A stretch of DNA of 64,000 nucleotides from Burhinus oedicnemus (Eukaryota; Chordata; Aves; Charadriiformes; Burhinidae), in the NCBI GenBank assembly GCA_008921705.1, contig VFFE01007079.1:1925476-1989475 (forward strand), read 5' to 3'. Position 1 is the stretch's first letter. Every line of letters starts with the position of its first letter. The position numbers were made by a program, and so were the translations under genes. The notes below the pieces were generated by a model. It searched no databases. It was not told the DNA's origin and worked only from the letters and a program-made list of their open reading frames with translations. This document shows, in pieces, positions 42,001-51,034 of this stretch.

Positions 42001-44621
42001 GTGGAATGACAGCGGCAGGATTGTAACAGGCAATATACCTCTATAATACCAATATAAATGGTTTCTTTGCTAGCCCAAAGCATTAAAGTTTCTCTGGTTC
42101 TATTTCCACAGAAGCTGGTGGCCAACTATGCAACATGCTCTATGCTTTGTATTGAAAAGTTGGGCTTTTGGCCTGGAGTATCACGAAGAGTTACCCAATC
42201 CATTCATTGCACCTTTTGTGAAACGTGTATCTTTTTTTCTGGGGTGTAGAGGTTCATAGAACAGTTAAATAGAGAGTATTGGTAGTATTGCTGGGGCCAA
42301 CAACATCAAGAAACTGAAAGAGGAAGGGTTTGGTAGGAAGAGCTAACATCTTTAATTAGATCAACTGACATCACTGGAAAAAAAATGGACAATGTTCCAG
42401 CACAGAAGTCCTTATTATTCAGCAAAAGAGATTAAGAGCCCCAAGAATTGTCTCTTTGTTTGCTCAAGCTCTATCAGATGGTGTAATAAAAGAGATCGTT
42501 CCCTACAAATGCCAGCTCTCGTATAGGAATTGTCCCTCCACACTGCGAATCCAGTCACAAACGTTATACATCCTTCCCCCAGCCACAGCAGACCATGACT
42601 TGAAATAAAGCCCTGTCGCGCAGCTGCCCTTTCTTCTACACCATCTCCTCTGGGGCTAAGCTCTAACCACGTAAAAACATCTACTAATTCTAAGCAAGCT
42701 GTTAATGGTTCAAGGCTCACGCTGCACAGTGCTGCTTGTTTGTTGCTGGGAAATCCCATTTCAAAAGCCAGAACCTTGGGGTCACTTGGCACTTCGGCAA
42801 GATCAGGACTTGTATCCTGTTACTGGCCCCAGTAACCACAGGCCCTTCCCCGTTCCAGCTCCTTTTCTGATCATCTGTTTTATGTCTTCCTCTTTGATAC
42901 ATTACCATGGAAACAAACATTGAGGAAAAAAAATTATTCAGAAGCAGGTGGGTTTGTTTTTAAATATTATCTTTTCAGTTTTCACCTTTCCAGCTCCGCA
43001 CATGTTGGGGGAATTCTTTATCTCCATCTGCCACTAGATGGTATTGCTTCAGCAGGCACCTTCCCGGCTGCTCTGCACCCTTGCTGAGATGCAGACCCCC
43101 CAAAAAGCAGGGGCCTCGGTGCTCCTGTGTTGCTCAGCACCCCGTCTGCACAGGCTCCGTTCTCAGTCTGAATTGTGAAATGTGCTCCCTACGCCAAATG
43201 AGCCCAAATGAACAAAGTTCAGCAGTTACACAACGGGTTGCGTTTTCATGTTGCTTTTAGTCTTTTACAGGCCAGGCTGGAAGGCAATTCACAGGGACCA
43301 GCTAAAGGGGCTGCAGCACGAATGAAGAAGGAGGAAAAGAAAATGCCCCAAGCGCTTGGAGGTGCGTGGCCAGAGTTACCAGACTAACAGGCTTTCTGGC
43401 TCCACTTGCTGGACAAACAGGCATCCCTTCACCAGCAGGCGCTCCTCTCCATAGAGCTCACTGCTGGGAGCTGGGACAGCGTCCCAAGAAAGGAATTGCT
43501 CTGTACGGGCTTTATTTTTTATATTCTTCAAGCATCCCCTGGTGATTGTTGCTGAGGACAACGTCTTAGAATAGCAAATCTTCGGTCTCAGCGAAATTGG
43601 CAGCTTCTTGTGCTTGCAGCACAGTTTCTGCTTGAAGGCAAATTTTATATTCATTCTATAATCCAAAAGGTAAGACAGGTCTGTGGTCTGCCCGAAATGT
43701 CACAATACTTCATGTATAAAACCTGAAGCAAACTGACAAGACTTTGTATGCTCCAGATCTTTTAAAATAACTGACATAAAAATGCAAATAAAAAGCTTTT
43801 CTTTCTCACAGTTGCGAAATTTTTCTAATAGTTTTGTATTTCCCTTACGTGCTCATGAAAGAAAAGCAGTTAAACATGCAGGAAATCATTCAGCAAAATT
43901 GTTATTAGTCTAGTAGATGAAAGCATCAGTATGATGAGATATGAAGTAATTTTATATTAAAAATTAATGACTTGGGCTGTTAAGCCTTGAGTGATTTGCT
44001 ACTTTCTAATGATTGATATGCATCTTTATGGTAAGTTTATATGATGTGAGACTTATTCCACTTTTATGAATCCTTAGTTTGTTGTTTTGTTATTAAACTG
44101 TCTTATGTCATTGCTTTTCCTACTGGGAAAAGAAACAGGAAAGTCAAACCAGAAGTGGAAAGAACATCATGTATCTGGTAATTAAATGTTCACTGCACCT
44201 ACACTCGTATTTTTCAGTTGTCTGATTTATATCTTAACTATGTACTGATTTTTTTGGAAAATTATTTTTGTTTGCTGAGTAATCCATAAATAAACAAAAC
44301 CTGCTCACACATTTGGGTTGGATTTTGTGAGTGGCTAACTGGAGTTTAATTAGATGTTTTGAAGAACTAGTTTGAAGTTTTAAGCTCATGTTACACAGCA
44401 AAACCCTCCTGCCATCCCCATCCAGCTGGGCTACAAGGCACCCCCTGGTCCACAGCAGCCCGCTTCTCTCTCTCGTGCTGGCTCAGGCAGCAATGGAATC
44501 AAATGAGAGGAGGGCTGTCATCTTGTAAAAGAGCGTAAAAGTGGTTTATAGTGAAAGCGTGACCACAAGAGCCAGACCTTCCTCCGTAAACACTGAACAG
44601 CCTGAACTGTGCTGCATCTTA

Positions 44622-44676
44622 ACAAACTAGATGATCTCTAGAGGTCCCTTCCAACTCTGAAAATTCTGTAATTCCG
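44622..44676 (+). mobile_element. CR1 LINE 3' tail (plus strand)
   Basis: TAGATGATCTCTAGAGG followed by TCCCTTCCAACTCTG and the ATTCTGTAATTC end is the classic CR1 3' terminus. CR1 ends in a short ATTCTRTG-type repeat and not poly(A). Only the last 50 or so bases are recognisable. The sequence just upstream does not resemble CR1, so this is a very short 5'-truncated copy. Confidence 0.8.
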
Positions 44677-45315
44677 CGAAACAGGAGGGAGCCGCAAGCT
44701 GAGCTGTGTTCATTGCTGAAAAAAACCCGCTTCTAACAAAATCCACCTTCTTTCTCATGTTTACTGGACAAAACATAACCAAAGGCCTCACTATTCACAA
44801 TCAGAGGGGAGAAAATCAGTGCTGCAGACAGTGTTGCTCCTTCCCTCGCACCTGTACCCACTGTAGCTGCTGGTGCAGTGTAGTGTCTGTTGCCTCTAGC
44901 CCAGATGAGGAAAATTCACTGGGATTAAGCTCTGAGAGGCAAGCTCACAGCAGGAATTACCAAGAACAAAGTGCTTATTTCCCAATCTTACTGCTTGCAA
45001 GGAAAACAACCCTTTCTTTTATTTCTTCTCTTCCAGGGTCATAGGTAGCAGGATGCTATGCTGGCCCATGAGAGAAAGAAGTGGCCACCGTGCCATGCCA
45101 TGTGCTGCGTGGCACTGCAACACGGAGCAGGGCAGAGGCCACAGTGCTGGGCTGCAGAAACGCTGGATGTCTGCACGCTGCAGGAAAACATGAGGAAAGA
45201 GTCATGCGTGGAGTCAGTGACTCACACAATTAAGACTTGGCACGGCTGAGTGGTAAGACAGCAACATGGTTTTCCCATAAATGGGGCAAATATGTTATTG
45301 CTGTGGTATATGAGA

Positions 45316-45346
45316 TTCAATTAAATGGTGATGTTCAATTAAATGG
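45316..45346 (+). repeat. 13-mer direct repeat with 5-base spacer
   Basis: TTCAATTAAATGG occurs at 45316-45328 and 45334-45346, separated by TGATG. This gives an 18-base period just upstream of the tRNA-like relic. Confidence 0.95.
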
Positions 45347-45439
45347 CTTCCAGAGCTATTGTTTGGAAGTTGCAATGCTTTGCATTCTTGTTAGAGCTGT
45401 TCATTGAGCATAAACAATTAATTCCCTTGCAAATGAGGC

Positions 45440-45530
45440 TGATGGCATAGCACAGAGGTTGTAACGCTCTGGTCTGCTGTTGAAAAGCTGGGTTCAAGTC
45501 CATCCCTTGGCGAGGACTTAAGCAGAGTAG
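45440..45530 (+). mobile_element. tRNA-derived SINE relic (MIR-like head)
   Basis: TAGCACAGAGG (45448-45458) matches a polymerase III A box and GGTTCAAGTCC (45491-45501) a B box, 32 bases apart as in tRNA-derived SINEs. The acceptor and T stems do not pair well, so it is not a working tRNA gene. The layout resembles the tRNA head of MIR/CORE-SINEs, but assignment needs a repeat-library search. Confidence 0.45.
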
Positions 45531-46291
45531 CTTCAACAGGAATGTGAATTAATAGCTCAAGCAGAGTGTTGTCATCTTGGAAATGGTTAGTGCTCAGCCA
45601 GGCTACAGGACAGCGAAATCTGCCTGAGACCTTTGCCTCTCGTTTGCAGCACCCATTAGTTACAGCAGAGACTGTTTCTCACGGATTTTGACCAGAAATT
45701 TTGTCTTTGGCTGGAGAAAGAATTTTGATTATCTTTGGTGCCAGGAGAGCAGGAAACCTGTCAAAGAACAAACCTCCCTCCTAACAGGACAACCTAGAGA
45801 AACTTTGCAGTTTCGCTTTAGAGAATGCCTGAGCCCTTGCCGGTGTGTCGTGGTTTGCGACACTGTCTTTTCATTTATACTGTTTTGTACTGGTGAGTTT
45901 CTCAAAACATCTCAGTATCATTTATTTATTTTTTGGCACCGAGACCACTGCCATTTGCTGGAAAGCCTTGACCTTCACCCAATACCTTCCAGCGCCGGTG
46001 TGCTCCGCTGCCTTTTCGTCACACGCAGACACCTTCCACCTCCCTCAAGGGAGGCGCTCCCAAGCGGCACAGATCGCGCTGCCGTTTCAAGGCCGCGGTG
46101 AGCCCGCGCGGGCTAGTCGTCCCCGGACAGAGACGACACTCTCCAAGCACAACAGAAACCATGATCGCAGCCTGTGCTCCTGGCTAGCAGGCGACGGCCG
46201 CCGCCCGCCACCTCTCCGCGCCCCGGCCGGGCCGGGCTGGGCGGGCTCGGCGCGGCGCCCACGGCCGCAGCTAGGCCGCCGCAGCCCCGCC

Positions 46292-46305
46292 GTTGCTATG
46301 GAGAC
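46292..46305 (+). promoter_or_regulatory. RFX X-box-like motif
   Basis: GTTGCTATGGAGAC matches the imperfect-palindrome X-box bound by RFX factors (GTTGCC ATGG AAAC type) at most positions. It lies about 110 bases upstream of the VMA21 ATG. Binding is inferred from the motif only. Confidence 0.5.
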
Positions 46306-46329
46306 GGCGGCGCGCGGCGCTTGCCGCCC

Positions 46330-46340
46330 TGCGCATGCGC
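46330..46340. promoter_or_regulatory. NRF1 binding motif
   Basis: TGCGCATGCGC is a perfect palindromic NRF1 site, typical of CpG-island housekeeping promoters. It lies 77 bases upstream of the VMA21 ATG, just before a CCGCCCCCTCC Sp/KLF-like stretch. Confidence 0.7.
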
Positions 46341-46357
46341 CCGCCCCCTCCGGCGGG

Positions 46358-46364
46358 CTTCCGG
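46358..46364. promoter_or_regulatory. ETS/GABP-type motif
   Basis: CTTCCGG, the ETS core, occurs 53 bases upstream of the ATG. Paired NRF1 and ETS sites are common just upstream of, or at, the start sites of housekeeping genes, so transcription probably starts between about 46360 and 46410. That placement is inference. Confidence 0.5.
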
Positions 46365-46416
46365 CGGACCAGAAGCTTCGGTGGCGCGGGGCGCTGAGGG
46401 GGTGGCAGCGGAGGCG

Positions 46417-46472
46417 ATGGAGCGTTACGGCGAGGCGGCGCTGAACGCGGCCTCCGTGCCCGACTTCAGGCA
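46417..46472 (+). CDS. VMA21: VMA21 coding exon 1
   Basis: This exon encodes the cytosolic amino end, MERYGEAALNAASVPDFR, plus the first two bases of a Gln codon. It ends ...AGGCA, followed by the strong donor GTAAGT at 46473, leaving an intron in phase 2. It lies inside the CpG island. Its amino-terminal residues are the part that differs most from the remembered human sequence, while the MER start and the AALNA block are kept. Confidence 0.95.
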
Positions 46473-49400
46473 GTAAGTCCCGGGGAGAGGAGGGGAAGGG
46501 CTTGGGGGCGGGAGGGGACAGGCACCCCTGCGGGGTTGCTGGGCCTGGCGCAGCCTGTCCGGGGAAAGGGATGTCTGCTAGGCCGCGGCGGGCGGGGATG
46601 GCTCCCGGTACCACTGGGCCTGGGCTGGCGGCGGCGGTGGGGGGCTGCAGCCGTTGGCGAGACAGGGGGAGCGGCAGCCCGGGCCAGGAGGGGCCGGAGG
46701 GGATGGAGGAGGCTCCGGGTTTGCCTTGGCCGTGCTGTGTAACCCTGGGCAACCCAGAAACCCGAGCGTGGAGGTTGGTCTGCCGTTAAAAGCTCCGTGT
46801 TGGGGCTGAGGTTATACACGAATATGTGGTTTTGCTGTGTAGGGAAGTGATGAGGGTGTGTCGGTGTAAGAAAAGTGTTTGTCAACAGTGGAGTTTTTAA
46901 CTTTGGTAATAAGCTGGAGGTCATCTTATTGTTCTATCGGTAGGTGTTACATAGAGAATAGTTTCTAATTTCCATAGGGAAAGTTTGAATGGGGTTATGT
47001 TTTCCACCCCAACAGACCATGAGACAAACTGTAGTAAAAGAAAAGATTCTGAATGTCTTCATTTAAGCTACTTAATGTGCTACCTAAATGTATGGCAGTA
47101 CATGATCAGCAAAAAGTGCTGTTTGCTGTAGTGTAAAAGCTGTGTGTGGCTGCACGTCACTGTTTTTGATGACTGTCAGGGGATGAGATTTTTTCCCCCC
47201 CCCCCACTTCCGCCGATTTTTCCAAAGAAACATGAAGGATAAAATGTGACTTCAAGCAATATACTATAGCACAGATATGTCTTGGTAAAACTTTTTGAAA
47301 CAAAAAATTGCTGTGAAGGTGCCCAGGAGCTTTAAGAATTACGTACCCCTGACGTGAATTGTTTTTTATGTATATTTGTGTTTCAGAGCCTTAAGGACAC
47401 ATGCCATTGAATCTGGTAGTGTTTGAAAGTCAGAAGGGTATTGCTTGGCTTACATGTTAACTTCAGTGTAAAATAATGTAGTCAGCCAAGCAGAGCAAGT
47501 GAAAACTGGTGGAAGCACGTACAAAACCAAGCTCTATGTGGTGTTTTGTAGCTACAAAACCTGTTCTAACATATCAAGTTCGGGGAGACCTTTTCAAGTC
47601 CATAATCCTTCATTGCAATTCCTGTGTTCACGGTCTTCTAGGTTTAGGTCTGTGAAGGCAAAAAAAGCTACTAATGTTTTGGTGTTTTGGCTCTGTGTTC
47701 TGATTATTGCTACAGTTATTCCAGCTTTCTCAGTGGAAACTGAGAAATTATTTTAAATAGACAAACAACACCTAATAAAAAGGAACTTCACTTCCAACAG
47801 TAAACTGTTAAAGTCATTCTGCGTACTTCCCTCTGTAGGATTTGTCATTTTCCGAGACTTGCATTTTTTCAAAAAAGAGGGAACTTGGTGAGTTTTAATG
47901 CAGAATACAATATGACAAGTACATGTGTATCTAATATTAGATATTTAATAATTATGTAATAATACACTGATAAACATATTAATGTGAACCCCCTATGTTG
48001 TTAATGCTTGCAAAACAATAACAGGGAAAATCTAAATACTGTTTTTAATCTTGTTTGTGAGCTTTGACTGGCAGAATCATTACATCATTTTGAATACTGA
48101 GATTTTTCTATTGCAACCAGCAAGTGCATACTCAAAGGCTTTATCACTTCCAAATGATATACTCAGTTCTTGAAAAGTAATTGGCTTCTGTTTGGGACGA
48201 GTTCTTGTCCTCTTTCAGGCATATATGTTGCGACTTTCTTCTGTGTGTAACTTTTCTTATTTATTTCAGAAATGAGGGTTCATTAACATCAACTTTAAGA
48301 ACACTTCTATTCTTCACAGCTCTAATGATCACATTACCTGTTGGGCTATATTTTTCATCAAAGGCTTATATATTTGAAGGTAATTCTGTTTCTGCCAATT
48401 AGCGTTACTATTACAAAAAAGAGGAAGAGCACAGTCCTCTAATAACATCTTTGTTCTCCTTCCTGTTTTGAGTATTTGTTTCCTTTTGCAGAGTAAAGGC
48501 CTTGTAATGTCTAATTAGAACAGAAAATTATATAAATGGTAGATGCATCCTTCCCTACATTGTGGTCTGCAGTCTAATATTTGCTGTTTGTTATCCAGTG
48601 GTTTATACAGTATACAGGTGCATCATTCCCCTTACCTAAAGGGTAGCTAACACCACCCTGCAGCATCAGGGGTATGTTTCCTGCAGGTGTTTTTTCAAAC
48701 TAATTGTGTATTCAAGACAATAATGTTGTTTACTGGGTTTATTTTTTGCTTTTTAAAACATACCTGCATTTGTAATTGTTTCAGATATTGAATGTGGTTG
48801 CTTGTAGAGCTTTCTTTTAATTAAAAAAAAAAGATTTTGGCTGTTTGGAGCAGTTCTGTCAAACTGCTAACAACCAGCCTCATTCTAGTCTTGATTCTGC
48901 AAGGCTTTAATAACTTCCTAATACTGTGGGAAAGAAGTATCTCCTTCAGAAGCAGGGAGGAGGGAGAGAGAAAGCTGCTGCCTTAAGAGCAGTTTGTGAA
49001 TATATAACTAAGTTGTTCCAAGGTGATTCTCCTTTGGTGTGTACTGTTGTATGTAGTTCTGAAGGCTGAAGCTGAAAGCTTGTTAAGTAATGTTTAAGAT
49101 CCTTTTTAGCGTGGGGTGGGGTTTTTTTTTGGTTGGGTTTTTTTTTGGTGTTTTTGGTTTTTTTAACCTGAGATGTAACAAGCTGACCCTTAACTTTGTT
49201 GTGTCAGTTAATGGCAAAATCTGTCAGCACTGATAGGATTGGGTTTGTGTTTGGGTGGTCTTCTTGGTGTGGTGTAACATGCGGGTTTTTTGGTTGTTTT
49301 TTGGTTTTTGTTTTTTTTTAATGAATGAAAAGAAATGATATTTTGTTATTTGGCCTTCTGATATTTGAAGGCTTATTTCATGTGAGATGCATTCATGTAT

Positions 49401-50010
49401 CTTCACTGTTGTGGAATCATTGTTTTATGGTCTAAATATAGAAGGTAGAAGTCCTCTAAATTTAATTGTTGTTCTACTGTTTTATCCTGTTACAGTGGCA
49501 AATAAATGATATGATTATTCCCCTTCCTGCATTTTTGTGACCCACAAAGAGAGTTACACTTATGAAAAAAGGATGCTGAGGTTTGTTTGGTGCTGGAAGA
49601 TAGTAACAGAAAAAGTGAATGTTATAGAATACCCTGGTTTTGAAGTCAACAGCTTAGAGTTCTATCTTAAGTGCTGAATAATTGCAGTGTTGCTTTATTC
49701 CAGAAATAGTTTCAAGGTCTGTAATTCTCATGGTGAATTTTTTTTCTGTACATCTTCCTGAGGTCAGTCTTTTGATACAGGAATAAATGTAGTCTTTAGG
49801 AGGAATTGTGATTTGTCGTTTCAGTGTTCCTAATAACTAATATTCTTTACTTTCTTTATTTTCTCAGGTACCTTAGGAATGTCCGACAGAGACAGCTATT
49901 TTTATGCTGCCATAGTCGCTGTAGTTACTGTTCATGTGGTACTTGCTCTCTTTGTGTATGTAGCGTGGAATGAAGGTTCTCGACAGTGGCGGGAAGGCAA
50001 ACAGGACTAG
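46417..50010 (+). CDS. VMA21: VMA21, vacuolar ATPase assembly integral membrane protein (3 coding exons)
   Basis: VMA21 is the small ER-membrane chaperone that assembles the V0 (proteolipid ring) sector of the vacuolar H+-ATPase and escorts it out of the ER. Joining 46417-46472, 48270-48379 and 49868-50010 gives 309 nt, or 102 residues plus TAG. Two hydrophobic segments are visible, at about residues 31-49 (LLFFTALMITLPVGLYF) and 66-89 (YFYAAIVAVVTVHVVLALF), with a short charged loop between them. The carboxyl end, AWNEGSRQWREGKQD, is the part I remember as nearly invariant in vertebrates. The remembered human protein has 101 residues and aligns end to end, with one extra Gln here at the exon 1/2 junction. 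The yeast protein ends in a dilysine ER-retrieval signal; this one, like the human, does not. The ATG has a strong Kozak context (G at -3 and +4). The exons are seen directly; the function comes from the family. Confidence 0.97.
46473..48269 (+). other. VMA21: VMA21 intron 1
   Basis: This 1797-bp GT-AG intron has donor GTAAGT and acceptor TTATTTCAG. The first 300 bases are CpG-rich and the rest is AT-rich. It holds an 11-base C run at 47195-47205. A second pyrimidine-rich CAG near 47386 resembles an acceptor, but no recognisable coding sequence follows it. I see no transposon fragment or RNA gene inside. Confidence 0.9.
47195..47205 (+). repeat. Poly(C) run, 11 bases, in VMA21 intron 1
   Basis: Uninterrupted C11 directly after a T run. 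Confidence 0.95.
48270..48379 (+). CDS. VMA21: VMA21 coding exon 2
   Basis: This 110-nt exon completes the Gln codon begun in exon 1, then encodes NEGSLTSTLRT, the first membrane segment, and the SSKAYIFE linker. It ends one base into a Gly codon. The acceptor is TTATTTCAG and the donor is GTAATT at 48380. The intron positions split the protein just before and just after the first membrane segment. Confidence 0.96.
48380..49867 (+). other. VMA21: VMA21 intron 2, with a G/T-rich tract
   Basis: This 1488-bp intron has donor GTAATT and acceptor TTTTCTCAG. About 49100-49320 is strongly strand-asymmetric, with long T runs broken by G doublets and triplets. The remainder is AT-rich and without recognisable coding or transposon sequence. 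Confidence 0.88.
49110..49320 (+). repeat. G/T-rich low-complexity tract in VMA21 intron 2
   Basis: Repeated T runs of 5-11 bases separated by G, GG or GGG, interrupted by ordinary sequence in the middle. Almost no A or C occurs in the two core segments (about 49115-49165 and 49284-49320). Confidence 0.85.
49868..50010 (+). CDS. VMA21: VMA21 coding exon 3 (terminal coding exon)
   Basis: This exon completes the Gly codon, then encodes TLGMSDRDSYFYAAIVAVV, the rest of the second membrane segment, and the carboxyl tail ending GKQD before TAG at 50008-50010. Only a few residues differ from the remembered human sequence in this exon, which fits strong purifying selection on the second membrane helix and the tail. 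Confidence 0.97.
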
Positions 50011-50468
50011 AATGAAGATCATCGTGATGTGATGCCTACAGACTGTAAATTAAATTTTTGTGAGCTGAAGGAAAAGCGTTCTTCAAAATGTATAATACAT
50101 GTGTACAAAGATGAGGCCAATGCTTCAACTCTGGTTAGAATAAGACTTGTGCTCATCTTGAATGTGTACCAGTGTTTTCTTTAATGCTGATGGAAGCTGT
50201 TCTTTAGCCAGTCTGTACTAGATTGAGCTGAGGAGGTCTTCACCTGGAATTAGAATGAAATAATTATATATTTTTAAAAAAATCTTGTAGCTATTTTGGC
50301 CGTTCCTAGTATTTTTCTGGCTTGCGCAGAACATAATATTGGCACGAAGCAAGCATTATATTTTCAAGTAATTAAATTGCTAGTTAAAAAAGCTACATTA
50401 CTCACTTTCCAACTACAGTGGAAGAGATGGGATTTCACTTTGCTGTGGATAGTTTCCCAAACTATGGG

Positions 50469-51034
50469 TGTCGTAATTTAACCCCAGCTGGCAACTAAGC
50501 ACCACACAGCTGCTTGCTCACTCCCCACAGCGGGTTCAGGGAGAGAATTGGAAGAGTAAAAGTGAGGAAACTTGTGGGTTGAGATAAAGACAGTTTAATA
50601 GGTAACGCAAAAGCCGTGTGCACAAGCAAAGCAAAACAAGGAATTCATTCACTGCTTCCCATCAGCAGGCAGGTGTTCAGCCATCTCCAGGAAAGCAAGG
50701 GTCCATCACGCCTAACGGTTACTTGGGAAGACAAATGCCATCACTCTGAATATCCCCCCCTTTCCTCCATCCCCCAGCTTTATGTTACTGAGCATGATGT
50801 CATATGGTATGGAGTATTCCTTTGGTCAGCTGTCCCAGCTGTGTCCCCTCCCAACTTCTTGTACACCCCCAGCCTACTCGCTGGTGGGGCGGTGTGAGGA
50901 GCAGAAAAGGCTTTGACTGTGTGTAAGCACTGCTCGGCAATAACAAAAACATCTCTGTATTATCAACACTGTTACGTGGCCCCATAGTAGCTACTATGAA
51001 GAAACTTAACTCTATCCCAGCAAAAACCATCACA
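50469..51034 (-). mobile_element. Solo LTR of an endogenous retrovirus, antisense to VMA21
   Basis: Read on the minus strand, this 566-bp block starts TGTGATGG and ends ACGACA, the TG...CA ends of an LTR. The flanks ATGGG (50464-50468) and GTGGG (51035-51039) look like a 5-bp target duplication with one mismatch. On the minus strand it has a CRE-like TGACATCA (50795-50802), a TATA-like CATAAAG (50778-50784) and an ATTAAA poly(A) signal (50594-50599), in the order and spacing expected of U3-R-U5. No gag, pol or env sequence adjoins it, so it is a recombined solo LTR. I recall near-identical LTRs as abundant in neoavian genomes; the exact family name was not checked. Open frames crossing this block are LTR sequence and not genes. 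Confidence 0.85.
50594..50599 (-). terminator. LTR poly(A) signal (minus strand)
   Basis: ATTAAA on the minus strand, about 180 bases downstream of the TATA-like element in the LTR's own direction, as expected at the end of R. It would act on antisense transcripts only. Confidence 0.5.

Larger units (their letters stand above)
33883..44621. other. Gene-poor stretch, no gene recognised
   Basis: The stretch contains the GC-rich patch at 34.3 kb and the MIR-like relic at 38.95 kb. About 43740-44330 is AT-rich and repeat-free, with a perfect octamer ATGCAAAT (43782-43789), and is a possible enhancer. No exon of a GPR50/MTNR1C-type receptor was recognised. Confidence 0.55.
44677..45989. other. 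Proximal upstream region of VMA21
   Basis: No gene is recognised. The region holds the 13-mer direct repeat and the tRNA-like relic. A small hairpin (GTGTCG...CGACAC, 45843-45861) lies about 130 bases before the CpG island begins. Confidence 0.5.
45990..46770. promoter_or_regulatory. VMA21: CpG-island promoter of VMA21
   Basis: GC content and CpG density rise sharply here compared with both flanks, peaking at about 46170-46420. The ATG of VMA21 and its first intron donor lie inside. There is no TATA box at the expected place, which fits a TATA-less housekeeping promoter. Open frames on both strands across this stretch result from its GC-richness. A divergent noncoding transcript is possible, as with many CpG-island promoters, but is not shown by sequence. 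Confidence 0.85.

Noticed and set aside
45440..45515. Functional tRNA gene
   Set aside because: The A and B boxes are present, but the acceptor and T stems do not pair and no clear anticodon arm forms.
46335..46397. 20-codon uORF whose ATG is inside the NRF1 motif
   Set aside because: An NRF1 site is normally upstream of, or at, the start of transcription, so this ATG is probably not in the mRNA.
45845..46444. 199-codon plus-strand frame running into the VMA21 start
   Set aside because: It has no homology and does not start at ATG. Only its last part, from the ATG at 46298, is considered, as a possible uORF.
46087..46752. 221-codon minus-strand frame over the VMA21 promoter
   Set aside because: It lies entirely in the CpG island, where stop codons are rare, and is Pro/Arg/Ala-rich with no domain. 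It is the antisense shadow of GC-rich sequence.
47378..47430. Acceptor-like TTTGTGTTTCAG inside VMA21 intron 1
   Set aside because: The sequence that follows keeps no useful reading frame and has no donor-bounded exon. The 48269 acceptor gives the expected VMA21 protein.
50616..51033. Open frames of 93 and 77 codons on both strands after VMA21
   Set aside because: Both lie inside the solo LTR and are LTR sequence.
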